This document shows, in pieces, positions 10,300 through 19,359 of a DNA stretch of 64,000 nucleotides (within the stretch, counting starts at the first letter, position 1; the number at the start of each line of letters is the position of its first letter). Position numbers and translations under genes: made by a program. Below the pieces are notes generated by a model. The model worked only from the letters and a program-made list of their open reading frames with translations, was not told where the DNA came from and searched no databases. The stretch lies in assembly GCF_900451095.1 (NCBI RefSeq), contig NZ_UGHV01000001.1, forward strand, positions 1,860,001 to 1,924,000, written 5' to 3'. The stretch comes from Helicobacter canis (GTDB taxonomy: Bacteria; Campylobacterota; Campylobacteria; Campylobacterales; Helicobacteraceae).

Positions 10300-11166
10300 T
10301 TACTCTTTTGCTAAATTATGTGCCAGAATATGACCAATCACATTATCCACATAAATCCCAAACCCACAGCACAAGCACTCTTGGATATTGTATTTACCGC
10401 CAAGCACAAGCGTGTCATTCTCGCTAAAAATACGGAAAACCACATCATCATAATAATCCACAAGCGGCAACTCAAGCGGCGAGATTAGGATATGCTCATA
10501 CCCACACGCGTGCGCTTTATGGGATAATCGCTCTAGCTCAAAGCGCACAAACATCGGCGCATCTGGCAAGAAGCTATCAAGATCGTGCAAGCTATTGATA
10601 CGCAAAAGATCTTGCACAAAGCGTGCTTTTTGCGCGATCTGGCGCAGTGATAGGGATCTGTAAGTGTCTTTATCTATGCCAATTTCTGCTAGGGTAAGCT
10701 CTAGAATCTTAATATTGCTAAATTGCAAGATCGCCTTAACACCACAACGAGACAAAATCTCAAGCCCAATGCCAATCATACTCTGCAAATTTCCATCGTG
10801 GATGGATTCTGCGCCGATTTGATAAATCTCATTAGTAGGATAGCTAAACACAGGCTGGATATAAAACCACTTCTTATGGCTAGTCGCTCGCCCTAGCCTT
10901 TTGGTGATCGTGCGGATAGTATCGATTGTGGAGTCATAGCGCAGAGAGATTTGGTGATTGTTTTGGCTACTTAGGCGGATCAAATGCCGATCGGAGAAGT
11001 TTTGCTGATGCTCAAGGTAAGAAAAATACGGCGTAACCACTTCTTCAAAATTATGGCGATAGAATATCTCGCACGCCGCACTCTCTAGCTCGCGCTTGAT
11101 CCTAGCACTCTTGCCAAAATACAGCTTCGTCCCCTCTGGGATCTCGTGTTCAAAAACCATAGCCAC
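10300..11166 (-). CDS. hisZ: ATP phosphoribosyltransferase regulatory subunit-like protein (HisZ)
   Basis: This 288-residue protein resembles a class II histidyl-tRNA synthetase catalytic core without the anticodon domain: ACEIFYRHNFEEVVTPYFSY (motif 1 region), RYDSTIDTIRTI and KKWFYIQPVFSY (motif 2 region) and VLGGKYNIQ near the end. That is the build of HisZ, which activates the short HisG enzyme in histidine synthesis. No his genes are adjacent, and placement next to purA is, as I recall, common in Campylobacterota. Whether this copy still regulates HisG cannot be told from the sequence. Confidence 0.65.
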   Translation of the reverse strand: MAMVFEHEIPEGTKLYFGKSARIKRELESAACEIFYRHNFEEVVTPYFSYLEHQQNFSDRHLIRLSSQNNHQISLRYDSTIDTIRTITKRLGRATSHKKWFYIQPVFSYPTNEIYQIGAESIHDGNLQSMIGIGLEILSRCGVKAILQFSNIKILELTLAEIGIDKDTYRSLSLRQIAQKARFVQDLLRINSLHDLDSFLPDAPMFVRFELERLSHKAHACGYEHILISPLELPLVDYYDDVVFRIFSENDTLVLGGKYNIQECLCCGFGIYVDNVIGHILAHNLAKE

Positions 11167-11169
11167 TCT

Positions 11170-12099
11170 TTACATAAATAGTGAATTGACACTTTCATTG
11201 TGGTAGATTCTACGCACAACTTCCGCAAACAATGGCGCAACATTTAGCACGGTGATCTTCTCACACGCTTTATGCAAAGGGATAGAATTGCTTACAATCA
11301 CCTCATCAAGCACGCTCTCTTGTATGCGAGAAATCGCCGGACCGCTTAAAATCGCGTGTGTGCCTAGAGCCATCACAGAAGTAGCACCTTTATCTTTGAG
11401 TGCTTGAGCGGCTTTGCACATTGTCCCAGCAGTATCGATCATATCATCGACCAAAATCACATCTTTACCGCTCACATCACCGATGATATTCATCACTTCA
11501 CTTTCATTTGCCCTCTCCCTGCGCTTATCGACAATGACCAAATCAAGCCCAAGCTTTTGCCCAAAATACCTAGCCCTAGCCACACCGCCAATATCTGGGC
11601 TAGCGATGATGGGATTTGGGAGCTTTTTGCTGCGGATATGGTCTTGGAAAATAATAGAGCCATAGAGATTATCCACCGGAATATCAAAAAAGCCCTGTAT
11701 CTGCCCTGCGTGTAAATCCATAGTGATCACGCGATCAATGCCCGCATTTTGGATAAGGTTTGCCACAAGCTTGGCAGTAATTGGCACGCGTGGGGCGGCT
11801 TTGCGATCCTGCCTCGCATAGCCAAAGTAGGGGATAATTGCCGTGATAGAGCTAGCAGAGCTGCGCTTAAAAGCATCGCTCATAATGAGTAGCTCCATAA
11901 GATTGTCATTAGTTGGCATACAAGTAGGCTGGATTATGAAGACATCTTTGCCGCGCACGGATTCTTGGATCTGCACGCCGATCTCGCCATCGCTAAAGCG
12001 ATTGATCATAATCTTACTAAGCACGACATCTAAATGCTTGGCAAACTCCTGCCCAAACTCTTTATGTGCATTGCCACTAAACACCTTAAACCCTCTCAT
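11170..12099 (-). CDS. prs: Ribose-phosphate pyrophosphokinase
   Basis: Prs makes PRPP from ribose-5-phosphate and ATP, feeding purine, pyrimidine, His and Trp synthesis. The 309-residue length is standard. Visible are FSDGEIGVQI near the start, GYARQDRK, the MDLHAGQIQGFF divalent-ion and allosteric region, the flexible-loop DKRRE and the PRPP-binding loop VILVDDMIDTAGT. It lies upstream of hisZ and purA with gaps of 3 and 9 bases, a compact nucleotide operon. A TATAAT at 12143-12148 overlaps the stop of the preceding gene and could give prs its own promoter. Confidence 0.96.
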   Translation of the reverse strand: MRGFKVFSGNAHKEFGQEFAKHLDVVLSKIMINRFSDGEIGVQIQESVRGKDVFIIQPTCMPTNDNLMELLIMSDAFKRSSASSITAIIPYFGYARQDRKAAPRVPITAKLVANLIQNAGIDRVITMDLHAGQIQGFFDIPVDNLYGSIIFQDHIRSKKLPNPIIASPDIGGVARARYFGQKLGLDLVIVDKRRERANESEVMNIIGDVSGKDVILVDDMIDTAGTMCKAAQALKDKGATSVMALGTHAILSGPAISRIQESVLDEVIVSNSIPLHKACEKITVLNVAPLFAEVVRRIYHNESVNSLFM

Positions 12100-12142
12100 A
12101 CATAACCTTTCTTCATTAAGATATACACTGCATCTGCCCTAG

Positions 12143-12148
12143 ATTATA
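12143..12148 (-). promoter_or_regulatory. Sigma-70 -10 box for prs
   Basis: TATAAT on the minus strand, 44-49 bases before the prs ATG, overlapping the TAA stop of the upstream gene. It suggests an internal promoter that separates the nucleotide and flagellar genes from the recJ-mutS2 part of the run. Confidence 0.45.
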
Positions 12149-13805
12149 GCACATTTTCTATCGCCTTATTTATGCGATCAAGCCGACATTCTAGCGCATC
12201 ATTTTCTGTGGCAAGATTCTTGCAGGCTACAAGTGCCTTTTGCAATGTCTCATCACACAAACGCCCTTGTGAGATAATTTGCTCCCCAAGTGCCAAAAGC
12301 CCATATCGGCTATCTTTGTATCGTGGATTTGAGCTGTGCTTAGACCCATCAAAATAGCAAGCAGATTGTGGTGTGCTAGGCAGGGGGGCTATCTCTTCTA
12401 TGGAGTGTAGTGAGCTTTCTAGGTGATTATGCTTAATAAGCTTAGGCGGGCTATCTTTATAGAATCTAAAAAGCCTTTCTTCTCTATGTCGCTCATCGCG
12501 CACACAGCCGACAATCTCACCCTCATAGCGGATAAAAAATAGCGAAGCAATCCGCCCATTGATCGCCATACTAGGATGGCTTAAGACAATATCTGCTTGC
12601 AAGCTTGTAGGATCAAGGGTAAATGCCTCATACAAGGGCAGATATGGGACAATGCTTGTATGCGTGCGAGCCACAGGCACACTAGAGCCATCATTAAACA
12701 CATCAATATACCCTAGATACTCCACACGCATTGTCTCATCGCCCAAAGCAAAGTCCTCTTGCCATTTGCTCAAAGCCTTTTTACTAGAATCCACCCCATA
12801 GCCCGCACGAGCAAGATCGCTTGCTAAATGCTCTTCCTTGCCATCATCACGCAGCTGCGCGCTATAGGGGCAAAGATTTGGGCGATTTTTCTCCTGATAG
12901 TGCATAATGGCATAAGTAAGCGCAGGGTGCGTAAATAGCGGACTTGGGACAAGATAGATTCTATCGCCCCCGATGATATAGAGCCTTTCATCAAAAGGCA
13001 GCAGCAATAGCTCATCGACAAAATACGGCAAGCAGGCAACACCCTGCGTTGTGGCAACCCCTTTAGAATCCTTAGTGATAATCCCCACACAAGATCGCGC
13101 CCCTTGTGTAAAAATACGCACAAAAGCCTCTTGACTCTGCCCATAGCTAGAAACAAACCAATGCGCACTAGCTGCTGGGGCATTTGTAGAATGCTCTAGC
13201 AGCAATGATGACACAACGCGCTTAAAACTAGGCAGGGCTACTTCTGCCCTAGAATCTAGGAAAGGCGCAAGGGGCTTAGGCACACGCTCCTTGCTCCCGC
13301 CTGCGTGCAAATATGCACGGATATATGCCGCCAAAGTGCGCAAATGGTAGAATCCATTTAGGCGATACTCTAGCATTGCTAGAGTGAGATAGATCTCCTT
13401 ATCATCGCGCTTTGCCTGATCATCTCTCATCGCTTGAAATAGCACGGCTTGTGCTTGTAATAATCTCTTCCTTGATGCTAGCTCTTTTTCAAAGGCTTTG
13501 GCACTTATGCGAAGTATTGCGCTTGGGGCAAATGCCAAGGACTCTGGGCTTTGATCGTGGATAAATGGCGCAAATGGATTAGCAACTAGGGGGAAAATAC
13601 CCAAGCTAGATTCTAGCTCTTTCGCCCTAGAATCTATGGCAATAGGCGTAGGAGCTGGGGTAAAAAACCGCACAAAATCCCTAGCCCCCACAAAGCTAAA
13701 TGCCCTATGCTTGCACGCAGGATCCGCACTCTTTCTAGCACAATCTATGCTCGCACCTAGCGCGACTGATACGCCAAGCACACAGCACACAAGCAATCTC
13801 ATCAT
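12144..13805 (-). CDS. Exported protein of unknown function
   Basis: A 553-residue protein with a short signal peptide (MMRLLVCCVLGVSVALGAS) and scattered Cys residues (DCAR, DPACKH near the N-terminus, later LVACKN and ECRLDR), consistent with a periplasmic or surface protein. No transmembrane segments after the signal and no motif I recognise. Its ATG overlaps the mutS2 stop by four bases, so it is translationally coupled to a DNA-repair gene; the pairing does not suggest a role. The start is supported by the signal peptide. Confidence 0.7.
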   Translation of the reverse strand: MMRLLVCCVLGVSVALGASIDCARKSADPACKHRAFSFVGARDFVRFFTPAPTPIAIDSRAKELESSLGIFPLVANPFAPFIHDQSPESLAFAPSAILRISAKAFEKELASRKRLLQAQAVLFQAMRDDQAKRDDKEIYLTLAMLEYRLNGFYHLRTLAAYIRAYLHAGGSKERVPKPLAPFLDSRAEVALPSFKRVVSSLLLEHSTNAPAASAHWFVSSYGQSQEAFVRIFTQGARSCVGIITKDSKGVATTQGVACLPYFVDELLLLPFDERLYIIGGDRIYLVPSPLFTHPALTYAIMHYQEKNRPNLCPYSAQLRDDGKEEHLASDLARAGYGVDSSKKALSKWQEDFALGDETMRVEYLGYIDVFNDGSSVPVARTHTSIVPYLPLYEAFTLDPTSLQADIVLSHPSMAINGRIASLFFIRYEGEIVGCVRDERHREERLFRFYKDSPPKLIKHNHLESSLHSIEEIAPLPSTPQSACYFDGSKHSSNPRYKDSRYGLLALGEQIISQGRLCDETLQKALVACKNLATENDALECRLDRINKAIENVL

Positions 13806-16789
13806 AGCCGCACCAGCTTCGCGCCATAGCCGCCCATATTTGGTGGCGCATCGCTAAAGGACACGACTTTAGGGTGATTTTGCAAAAAGTCTTTTACCAC
13901 CGCTGAGAGCACCCCTGTGCCAATGCCGTGGAAAATCAGCACCTCATCAAAGCCCGCGATTAAGCTATCGCTGATAAAATCCCCAAGCTTTTGCAAGGCT
14001 TCTTCTGCTCGCAAGCCGTGTAAGTCTAGCTTCACACTTGCCTTTGGGGTATAAGATAGAGTCGTTTTTGTCGCATTGTGTGCTTGTAAGCTAGCTTTGC
14101 TTGGGCTCTTAAGCTGGCTTTTTTCTACCTTTAGGCGCATACCAGATTCTAGCTCGATAAGACAATGCCGCTTTTCACTGCGGAGGATACGCGCATTGCA
14201 CTCTCCATAGCGTGCCAGATCCCCTGTGGCAAACTCCTTATGCACAGGCTTTGGACTAGGCGGAGACTTGGGCTTGTGGCGCACAATCTCGTGTGCGCGG
14301 TTGAAGTTTCTATGCAGATCTTCTTGCGTGTTTGCCTGTGCTTTTAGGGCTTGTAAGGCTTTGTTAAAAGTGGATTCTAGCTCCCTTTCCCTTGCTTTGT
14401 ATGCCCGCTCTAGCTCATCGATTTTCTCACTATAAGCCTCTTTGGCATTGCGAGCCTTTTGGATACGCTTTTGTAGCTCTTGGGCTTTGGACTCTAGCTC
14501 TAGGCTAAGGCTGCTGCTTTGCTCTATAAGGGCGTTTAGCCGCTCTTTATCACTGCCATAATGCTCTTTGGCTCGCGCGATAATATGCTTTGGTATGCCA
14601 AATTTCTGTGCGATTTCAAAGGCATAGCTTTTGCCAATACTGCCGTGCAAAAATGTATAGCTAGCGCAAGATTTCTCCACATCAAACATCGCTGCTGCTA
14701 GCTGGATCCTAGGATCTTTCGCCATAAGGGCGGCTAGGCGTTTGTGGTGGGTGGTTACTACAAGCTTGGCGTGCCTATCAAGCAAAAGCTCTAAAAGCAC
14801 ATTATACAAGCTAGCAGCCTCGTCCGCATCTGTGCCTAGCTCGATTTCATCAATGCCTAAAAGCATATCATCTTTATCTAGCTGCCGACTAAGCTCTAGC
14901 ACCCTCCCTGCAAAAGTGCTTATATCATCTCTAGAGCTTTGAGGGTTTGAGATAATGGCATAGATATGCTTGTAGTGGGGGATATGGCTTTTGTGGGCGT
15001 TGATTTTCATAGGCAGCAAAAGCTTTGCCAAAAAGGCTGCACTTAGGAGTGATTTTAGCAGCATTGTCTTGCCCCCGGCATTGACGCCTGTAAGCAGCAG
15101 CAAGCCTTTGTCAAAGGTAAGGGTTAAGGGTTTGGGGTTTTTCAAAATAGGGTGGCAGAAGCTATGAAGGATTATGGTTTTGCTAGAGGATTGGGCTTTG
15201 TTTGGTTTTGGCGTTGGCTTTTCTGAAGAAACTGCGCTTCGCTTGTTTTGCGCGCTTTTCTGAAGAAACTGCGCTTCGCTTGTTTTGCGGGAGTCTGCGG
15301 CGAGGGCTTGGCTCTCCGCTAGGTAAATCCCTTCGCCCTCGCCTCGCCTCGCGCAACCCACAAAACGAAGTTTCTTTAGAAAAATCCTGCCGCCTGCGGC
15401 TTGTTTATCAAACACATTTTCAGTCTCTGCGTTGTTGTCGCACAATCCTTCCGCCTCGCTATCAAACGCACTTTCTACTTTTTCGTTTTGCGGCGTGTTT
15501 AATCTTTCAGCATTTTCCCTAGAATCCACTTTTTTACTAACGCCGTTTTTATCGTCATTGCGAGCAAGCGCGATAGTGCTTGCGTGGCAATCCACTTTTT
15601 GCGATTTTTCAAAAGTGGATTCTAGGGATTGCGTTGTTTCTGTAAAGCCATTTTGGGATTCTAGGGATTGGGCGAATTTTGCTTGAAGTTGCTCGCGGCA
15701 GGATTTTTCACGCCCAGCCCCTTTTTCTTTTTCTAGGATTCTAGGAATTGCGGTAGGGCTTTCAAAAGTGGATTCTACCTTTTGAGCTGTTTCTGTAAAG
15801 CCATTTTGGGATTCTAGGATTTGCGATGAGAAAGCAGGGTTGTGCAGTGGCGAGCAAGGAGATAAGACTTGGGTGTCTATCGACGAAGCGAGCCACAAAC
15901 TCCCTGCTTTATCGCGCAAAGCCGAATCCCCACCACTAGAATCCACTTTTGCTAAAACAAACTCTAGCCCTAGATCTCTCGCAAACCCCACCCTCCCACA
16001 CAACAAATCCACCACATCAAACTGCCTATCCAAAAACCGCAAAAACCTAAGCTCCCCACGCGCAATCTCGCTAAGACTCTCACAAAGCTTGCGCACCTCT
16101 AGAGCATACACATCGCGCAGCTCTTGGAGCTTATCATAGAGCCTAGCGATCTCGCTTGGCAGCACATAGAAAAACCCCCCTTGCGTGCGATCAAGCACAG
16201 AGCCCTTAAGCGCGCGCGTGTAGCCCGCCTTTAGCAAAAGGGTTTGCGCATCATAGATGAAGTGGATTTGCTTATCCACAAGATAGGGGGCTAGACTCTC
16301 TTTTGCTAGCAGGGCATTAAGAGCTTGCTGGATGGAGCCTTGCGTGCTGGAGAGCTGTGCGCGGATATTATCGATATGAGCAAATCGCCCTGCTTGTATC
16401 TCGCCTTTTTCATCAAAGATACAAAACGCCTGAAGCAAATGCGCTGGGATAAGGATCTTTGCCACAAAAGCGTGGAATTGAGACTCTGGGTAAGGGTGCA
16501 AAGCCTCTTGCAAAGTGGCAAAAAACTCTAGCTCCCTAGCAAAGCCCCAAATATCTTGCAAGCTTAGCGTGCCACGCTTTTGCAGGAGTAAAAATGCGTG
16601 AGAGAAGTCCGCAAGAGCTGGCAAAGAGGGGAGTTGCATAGAATCCATCTCGCGCAACATCGTGTGATAGAGCTGCATATCGCCTTGTAGATAAAGCGGC
16701 TTGGGGCGAGCTAGATAGGTGTGAAAATGTGTGAGAAACTCATCTAGATCAAGGGCTTGGGCTAGGCGAGAGTCTTGATGGGTTAGCAT
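13802..16789 (-). CDS. mutS2: MutS2 family ATPase with a large repeat-derived insertion
   Basis: MutS2 (Smr-domain MutS) suppresses homologous recombination and, in H. pylori, oxidative damage. I choose the ATG at 16789 because MLTHQDSRLAQALDLDEF fits the family N-terminus; the 60 codons upstream are repeat sequence. The protein is then 995 residues against about 760 in H. pylori (from memory). Walker A GVNAGGKT is at about residues 568-575, Walker B GIDEIELGTD follows, then a coiled coil and a C-terminal Smr domain (KLDLHGLRAEEAL, FHGIGTG). Residues 281-537 are foreign: Ser/Lys/Glu-rich and made of [12 protein letters not shown] and CHA...ARNDDK units, sitting between the lever region and Walker A. 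All family motifs outside the block look intact. The start overlaps the previous ORF as TAATG. Confidence 0.88.
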   Translation of the reverse strand: MLTHQDSRLAQALDLDEFLTHFHTYLARPKPLYLQGDMQLYHTMLREMDSMQLPSLPALADFSHAFLLLQKRGTLSLQDIWGFARELEFFATLQEALHPYPESQFHAFVAKILIPAHLLQAFCIFDEKGEIQAGRFAHIDNIRAQLSSTQGSIQQALNALLAKESLAPYLVDKQIHFIYDAQTLLLKAGYTRALKGSVLDRTQGGFFYVLPSEIARLYDKLQELRDVYALEVRKLCESLSEIARGELRFLRFLDRQFDVVDLLCGRVGFARDLGLEFVLAKVDSSGGDSALRDKAGSLWLASSIDTQVLSPCSPLHNPAFSSQILESQNGFTETAQKVESTFESPTAIPRILEKEKGAGREKSCREQLQAKFAQSLESQNGFTETTQSLESTFEKSQKVDCHASTIALARNDDKNGVSKKVDSRENAERLNTPQNEKVESAFDSEAEGLCDNNAETENVFDKQAAGGRIFLKKLRFVGCARRGEGEGIYLAESQALAADSRKTSEAQFLQKSAQNKRSAVSSEKPTPKPNKAQSSSKTIILHSFCHPILKNPKPLTLTFDKGLLLLTGVNAGGKTMLLKSLLSAAFLAKLLLPMKINAHKSHIPHYKHIYAIISNPQSSRDDISTFAGRVLELSRQLDKDDMLLGIDEIELGTDADEAASLYNVLLELLLDRHAKLVVTTHHKRLAALMAKDPRIQLAAAMFDVEKSCASYTFLHGSIGKSYAFEIAQKFGIPKHIIARAKEHYGSDKERLNALIEQSSSLSLELESKAQELQKRIQKARNAKEAYSEKIDELERAYKARERELESTFNKALQALKAQANTQEDLHRNFNRAHEIVRHKPKSPPSPKPVHKEFATGDLARYGECNARILRSEKRHCLIELESGMRLKVEKSQLKSPSKASLQAHNATKTTLSYTPKASVKLDLHGLRAEEALQKLGDFISDSLIAGFDEVLIFHGIGTGVLSAVVKDFLQNHPKVVSFSDAPPNMGGYGAKLVRL
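15225..15420. repeat. Family III nested hairpin element, copy I
   Basis: The outer arms TTTCT.AAGAAAC..CTTCG..GTTTTG and their complement enclose an inner GCGGCGAGGGC stem and a loop containing CTCTCCGCTAGGTAAATCCC. Copy J (16815-16990) has the same outer CTAAAGAAAC and GTTTTGCG flank and a different stem and loop. It lies within the mutS2 insertion. Confidence 0.5.
15818..15945. repeat. Family II modular hairpin element, copy H (loop 4)
   Basis: AAAGCAGGG and its complement flank a loop with CAAGGAGATAAGACT and TCTATCGACGAAG (loop core 15855-15888). The same loop occurs in copy F at 17608-17641 with a wholly different stem. Right edge: GCAAAGCCGAATCCCC, then a 15-mer word. Confidence 0.6.
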
Positions 16790-17718
16790 TAAAGTGCCTT
16801 TTTGTAGTGCAGGCATTGGCTTTTTACTAAAGAAACCTGCTTTGGCTTCGGCTTGCACCGCTTTGCTTGTTTTGCGAAAAAGCGGGGAGTTTGCCTTTTG
16901 TTTGTGGAAAAGCCAACTAGGCTTATCTCCGCACAAAAGGCTGCACAACCCCGCTTTTTCATCAAACATCCTGCCGCCTCGCTATCAAACACACTTTGGG
17001 CTTTTGTATTTTGCGACTCGTTTAAAATTTTTGCATTTTCCCTAGAATCCACTTTTTGACTTGCGGCTATTGCTCCGTCATTGCGAGCGGATTGAAAATC
17101 CGCGTGGCGATCCACTCCCCCCACTTTGTCATTACAAGCAAGCGCGGCAGCGATTGCGTGGCGATCCACTTTTTGCGATTTTTCAAAAGTGGATTCTAGG
17201 TTGTGAGTCTTTGTTTGTGTGGATTGCCACGCCGACAAGTCGGCTCGCAATGACAATAAAAAGGCTTCAATCTTAGAATCCACTTTTTCTAAAGAAGCTA
17301 TGCTTTGTGTTTTGTGTTTGTAATTTTCAAAAGTGGATTCTAGGATTTTGGCGTTGTTTTTGTGGATTGCCACGCGAGCAAAGCTCGCTCGCAATGACGA
17401 CACAACCGATTTTTCAAAATCGCCCTGATTGTCTTCTCCAAGGATTCTAGGAATTACTAAAGAAACCTGCTGCGGCTTCGCCTTGCACCGCTTCGCTTGT
17501 TTTGCGGTATTGCTTTCAAAAGTGGATTCTAGGTTTTCAACTTGTTTTGTAAAGCCGCTTTGGGATTCTAAGATTGTGGAGCTAGAATCGTGGCTTTTCA
17601 AGCCGCGCAAGGAGATAAGACTCGATGGTCTATCGACGAAGCGCGGCGATGAAATCCGCGATTCTAGCCCGCAAGCTGAATCCCCGCCAAGCAAAGCCGA
17701 ATCCTTATACTTTCTCAC
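16789..17718 (-). CDS. Repeat-built open reading frame linking recJ and mutS2
   Basis: A 309-residue frame made almost entirely of repeat units (LESTFES, KVDSK, VDRHA...CNDK, SRENAKILNESQN). It starts with GTG at 17718 overlapping the recJ TGA (GTGA) and ends in TAATG overlapping the mutS2 start. It therefore joins two repair genes without breaking translational coupling. There is no recognisable domain, no signal peptide and no membrane segment; composition matches the insertions in mutS2 and the TIGR02757 gene. It could be a translated spacer, a degenerate gene overwritten by repeats, or a chance frame. The precise overlaps at both ends argue for real translation, but that is inference. Confidence 0.4.
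   Translation of the reverse strand: MRKYKDSALLGGDSACGLESRISSPRFVDRPSSLISLRGLKSHDSSSTILESQSGFTKQVENLESTFESNTAKQAKRCKAKPQQVSLVIPRILGEDNQGDFEKSVVSSLRASFARVAIHKNNAKILESTFENYKHKTQSIASLEKVDSKIEAFLLSLRADLSAWQSTQTKTHNLESTFEKSQKVDRHAIAAALACNDKVGGVDRHADFQSARNDGAIAASQKVDSRENAKILNESQNTKAQSVFDSEAAGCLMKKRGCAAFCAEISLVGFSTNKRQTPRFFAKQAKRCKPKPKQVSLVKSQCLHYKKAL
16815..16990. repeat. Family III nested hairpin element, copy J
   Basis: The stem AAAAAGCGGGG and CCCCGCTTTTT encloses a second stem GCCTTTTGT/ACAAAAGGC and a loop containing GGAAAAGCCAACTAGGC. The left flank CTAAAGAAACCTGCTTTGG and the right flank (ATCCTGCCGCCTCGC) recur near 15380-15460 and 17464. Confidence 0.5.
17572..17705. repeat. Family II modular hairpin element, copy F (loop 4)
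   Basis: The stem GAATCGTGG...GCCGCG pairs imperfectly with CGCGGC...CCGCGATTC around the loop CAAGGAGATAAGACT...TCTATCGACGAAG. Outer edge GCAAAGCCGAATCC is shared with copies G and H. It codes the first part of the repeat-built ORF that follows recJ. Confidence 0.6.
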
Positions 17719-19358
17719 AGCCTCTCCACTTCTTGCAACACCATCATCGGCACCCCCCTATACGCATCCATCTGCATACTAAAGCTCGCTAGAATCCACT
17801 CTTTGACCCTAAGCTCCTGCTCGCAAAAAAAGCAAATCCCCCAAAGATCCGTGCCAAAAAACCGCAGCTTTTTATGCTGTTTTATAGGGCTTATCTGGCG
17901 GATTTGTAGCCTAGCTTGCAAGATAGGCTTTGGATTGCCCTGCCCATAAGGCTCAAATCTCTGCAAAAGTGCAAATAGCTCTGTGTCAATATCTTTAACA
18001 TCAATAGGCAAAATCTCAAGCCCCTCTTGCGTGCTTTGGCATTGTGGTAGCTCGCACAAGCCCTCCAAATACGCACACAATCTATCAAATCGCTCACACT
18101 CCACGCTAAGCCCAGCCGCCTTGCTATGCCCGCCAAACTCCCCTAGAATCTCCCTAGCCCCAAGCAGCACACTCATCAAATCCGCCTCGCCATAGGATCT
18201 CGCGCTGCCCTTTAGCATAGATTCTAGCCCTAGCTCCTTAGTGCGTGCTAGCACGATAGCTGGCTTTTTGTAGTGGTTTGCCATTTGCGCAGCGACAATG
18301 CCTAGCACCCCCTCGTGCCAATCCTCTCCCTTTGCAATCACGGCATTATCATAGACAATGGCAGTGGCTATGGCGGATTCTAGGACAGATTTTGCCGTGT
18401 CTTTGCGCTTTTGATTGAGCCGCAGCAACGACTCTAGCCCAGAATCCAACGCCCTAGCAAGCTGCGTGCTAATGGGGGCATTAGACTCTTGGCTTGCGTG
18501 CATATTTGCCTCTAAGCTACTAGAATCTAGCAGCAAAAACTCACTAGCAATGCGCCCTTCTTCCATACGCCCAGCAGCATTGAGTAAAGGTGTGAGTGAA
18601 AAGGAAATATCCGTAGCAGTGATATAGCGCGTCTTTAGGCGGGATTGCAGCTTTTGCAGGGCTGGGATTTGCGAGCTAGGCAGCTGCTTTAGCCCATAAA
18701 GCACGATGCATTTGTTGATTTGAGTAAGCGGCATCATATCAGCAATAGTTGCTAGCATCACAAGCTCTAAAAGCGGCGTGATTGCCACACTAGCCCCTAG
18801 GGCGATCTTTAGCCCCGCGCAAAAATACCACGCCACAAGCGCACCGCAAATTTCTTTTTGCGCAAAGGTGCAGTCCTTTTGCTGGGGATTTATGATGAAG
18901 TCCGCATTAGGCAGCGTATCTTTGGGGATATGATGATCTGTGATGATAAGCGCGATGCCCTGCTGCTTGCAATACTCTGCGGCTTCATAGGCGGTTATGC
19001 CATTATCCACGGTGATGACTACATCGCTTGGATTAGCTTCAATGATCGCCTTTGACACACCATAGCCATCGCTAAAGCGGCTTGGGATCACATAGCTAAT
19101 GTGCTGATAGCCCAGCAAGGCAAAAAACTTCATCATAACCACACTAGCAATCACCCCATCAACATCATAATCCCCCACCACTAAGATCTTGCACTCTGGA
19201 TTCTCGCGCATTTTTTGGGCTAGAAATTTACACGCCTGCTCGCAGGATTTGAGCTGATATGGGTGAGGGAGGGTCGATAGCGTGGGGAAGTCCCACTGCT
19301 TGGTGCGATTGTGTAAAAGGGTGTAGATGTCCTCTTTACTAAGCGGGCGATGAGACAT
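17715..19358 (-). CDS. recJ: Single-stranded-DNA-specific exonuclease RecJ
   Basis: RecJ degrades 5'-ended single-stranded DNA in recombination and mismatch repair. The 547-residue protein has the DHH-family motifs VVGDYDVDGV (residues about 57-66), VVITVDNG and ITDHH, plus the later GGHSKAAG DHHA1 motif, so both lobes of the metal-dependent core are complete. It starts two bases after the pyrG stop and overlaps the following repeat-built ORF by four bases. RecJ with MutS2 in one run suggests a shared recombination and repair function. Confidence 0.93.
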   Translation of the reverse strand: MSHRPLSKEDIYTLLHNRTKQWDFPTLSTLPHPYQLKSCEQACKFLAQKMRENPECKILVVGDYDVDGVIASVVMMKFFALLGYQHISYVIPSRFSDGYGVSKAIIEANPSDVVITVDNGITAYEAAEYCKQQGIALIITDHHIPKDTLPNADFIINPQQKDCTFAQKEICGALVAWYFCAGLKIALGASVAITPLLELVMLATIADMMPLTQINKCIVLYGLKQLPSSQIPALQKLQSRLKTRYITATDISFSLTPLLNAAGRMEEGRIASEFLLLDSSSLEANMHASQESNAPISTQLARALDSGLESLLRLNQKRKDTAKSVLESAIATAIVYDNAVIAKGEDWHEGVLGIVAAQMANHYKKPAIVLARTKELGLESMLKGSARSYGEADLMSVLLGAREILGEFGGHSKAAGLSVECERFDRLCAYLEGLCELPQCQSTQEGLEILPIDVKDIDTELFALLQRFEPYGQGNPKPILQARLQIRQISPIKQHKKLRFFGTDLWGICFFCEQELRVKEWILASFSMQMDAYRGVPMMVLQEVERL

Positions 19359-19359
19359 C

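Larger units (their letters stand above)
15179..15949 (-). repeat. Composite in-frame repeat block inside mutS2
   Basis: About 770 bases coding residues 281-537. The block begins with a GGGGATTCGGCTTTGC terminus (coding GGDSAL) and ends with sequence coding KPTPKPNKAQSS, and both ends recur in the TIGR02757 gene. Inside are a family II hairpin (about 15818-15945), a family III hairpin (about 15225-15420), a GTCATTGCGAGC short palindrome, several 15-mer words and a 37-bp tandem duplication at about 15221-15294. The two duplicate copies are read in different frames, yet both stay open. Confidence 0.7.

Noticed and set aside
13802-16789. Intein in MutS2
   Set aside because: The inserted block lacks splicing motifs (N-terminal Cys/Ser block A, TxxH block B, HN-C/S/T junction) and any homing endonuclease.
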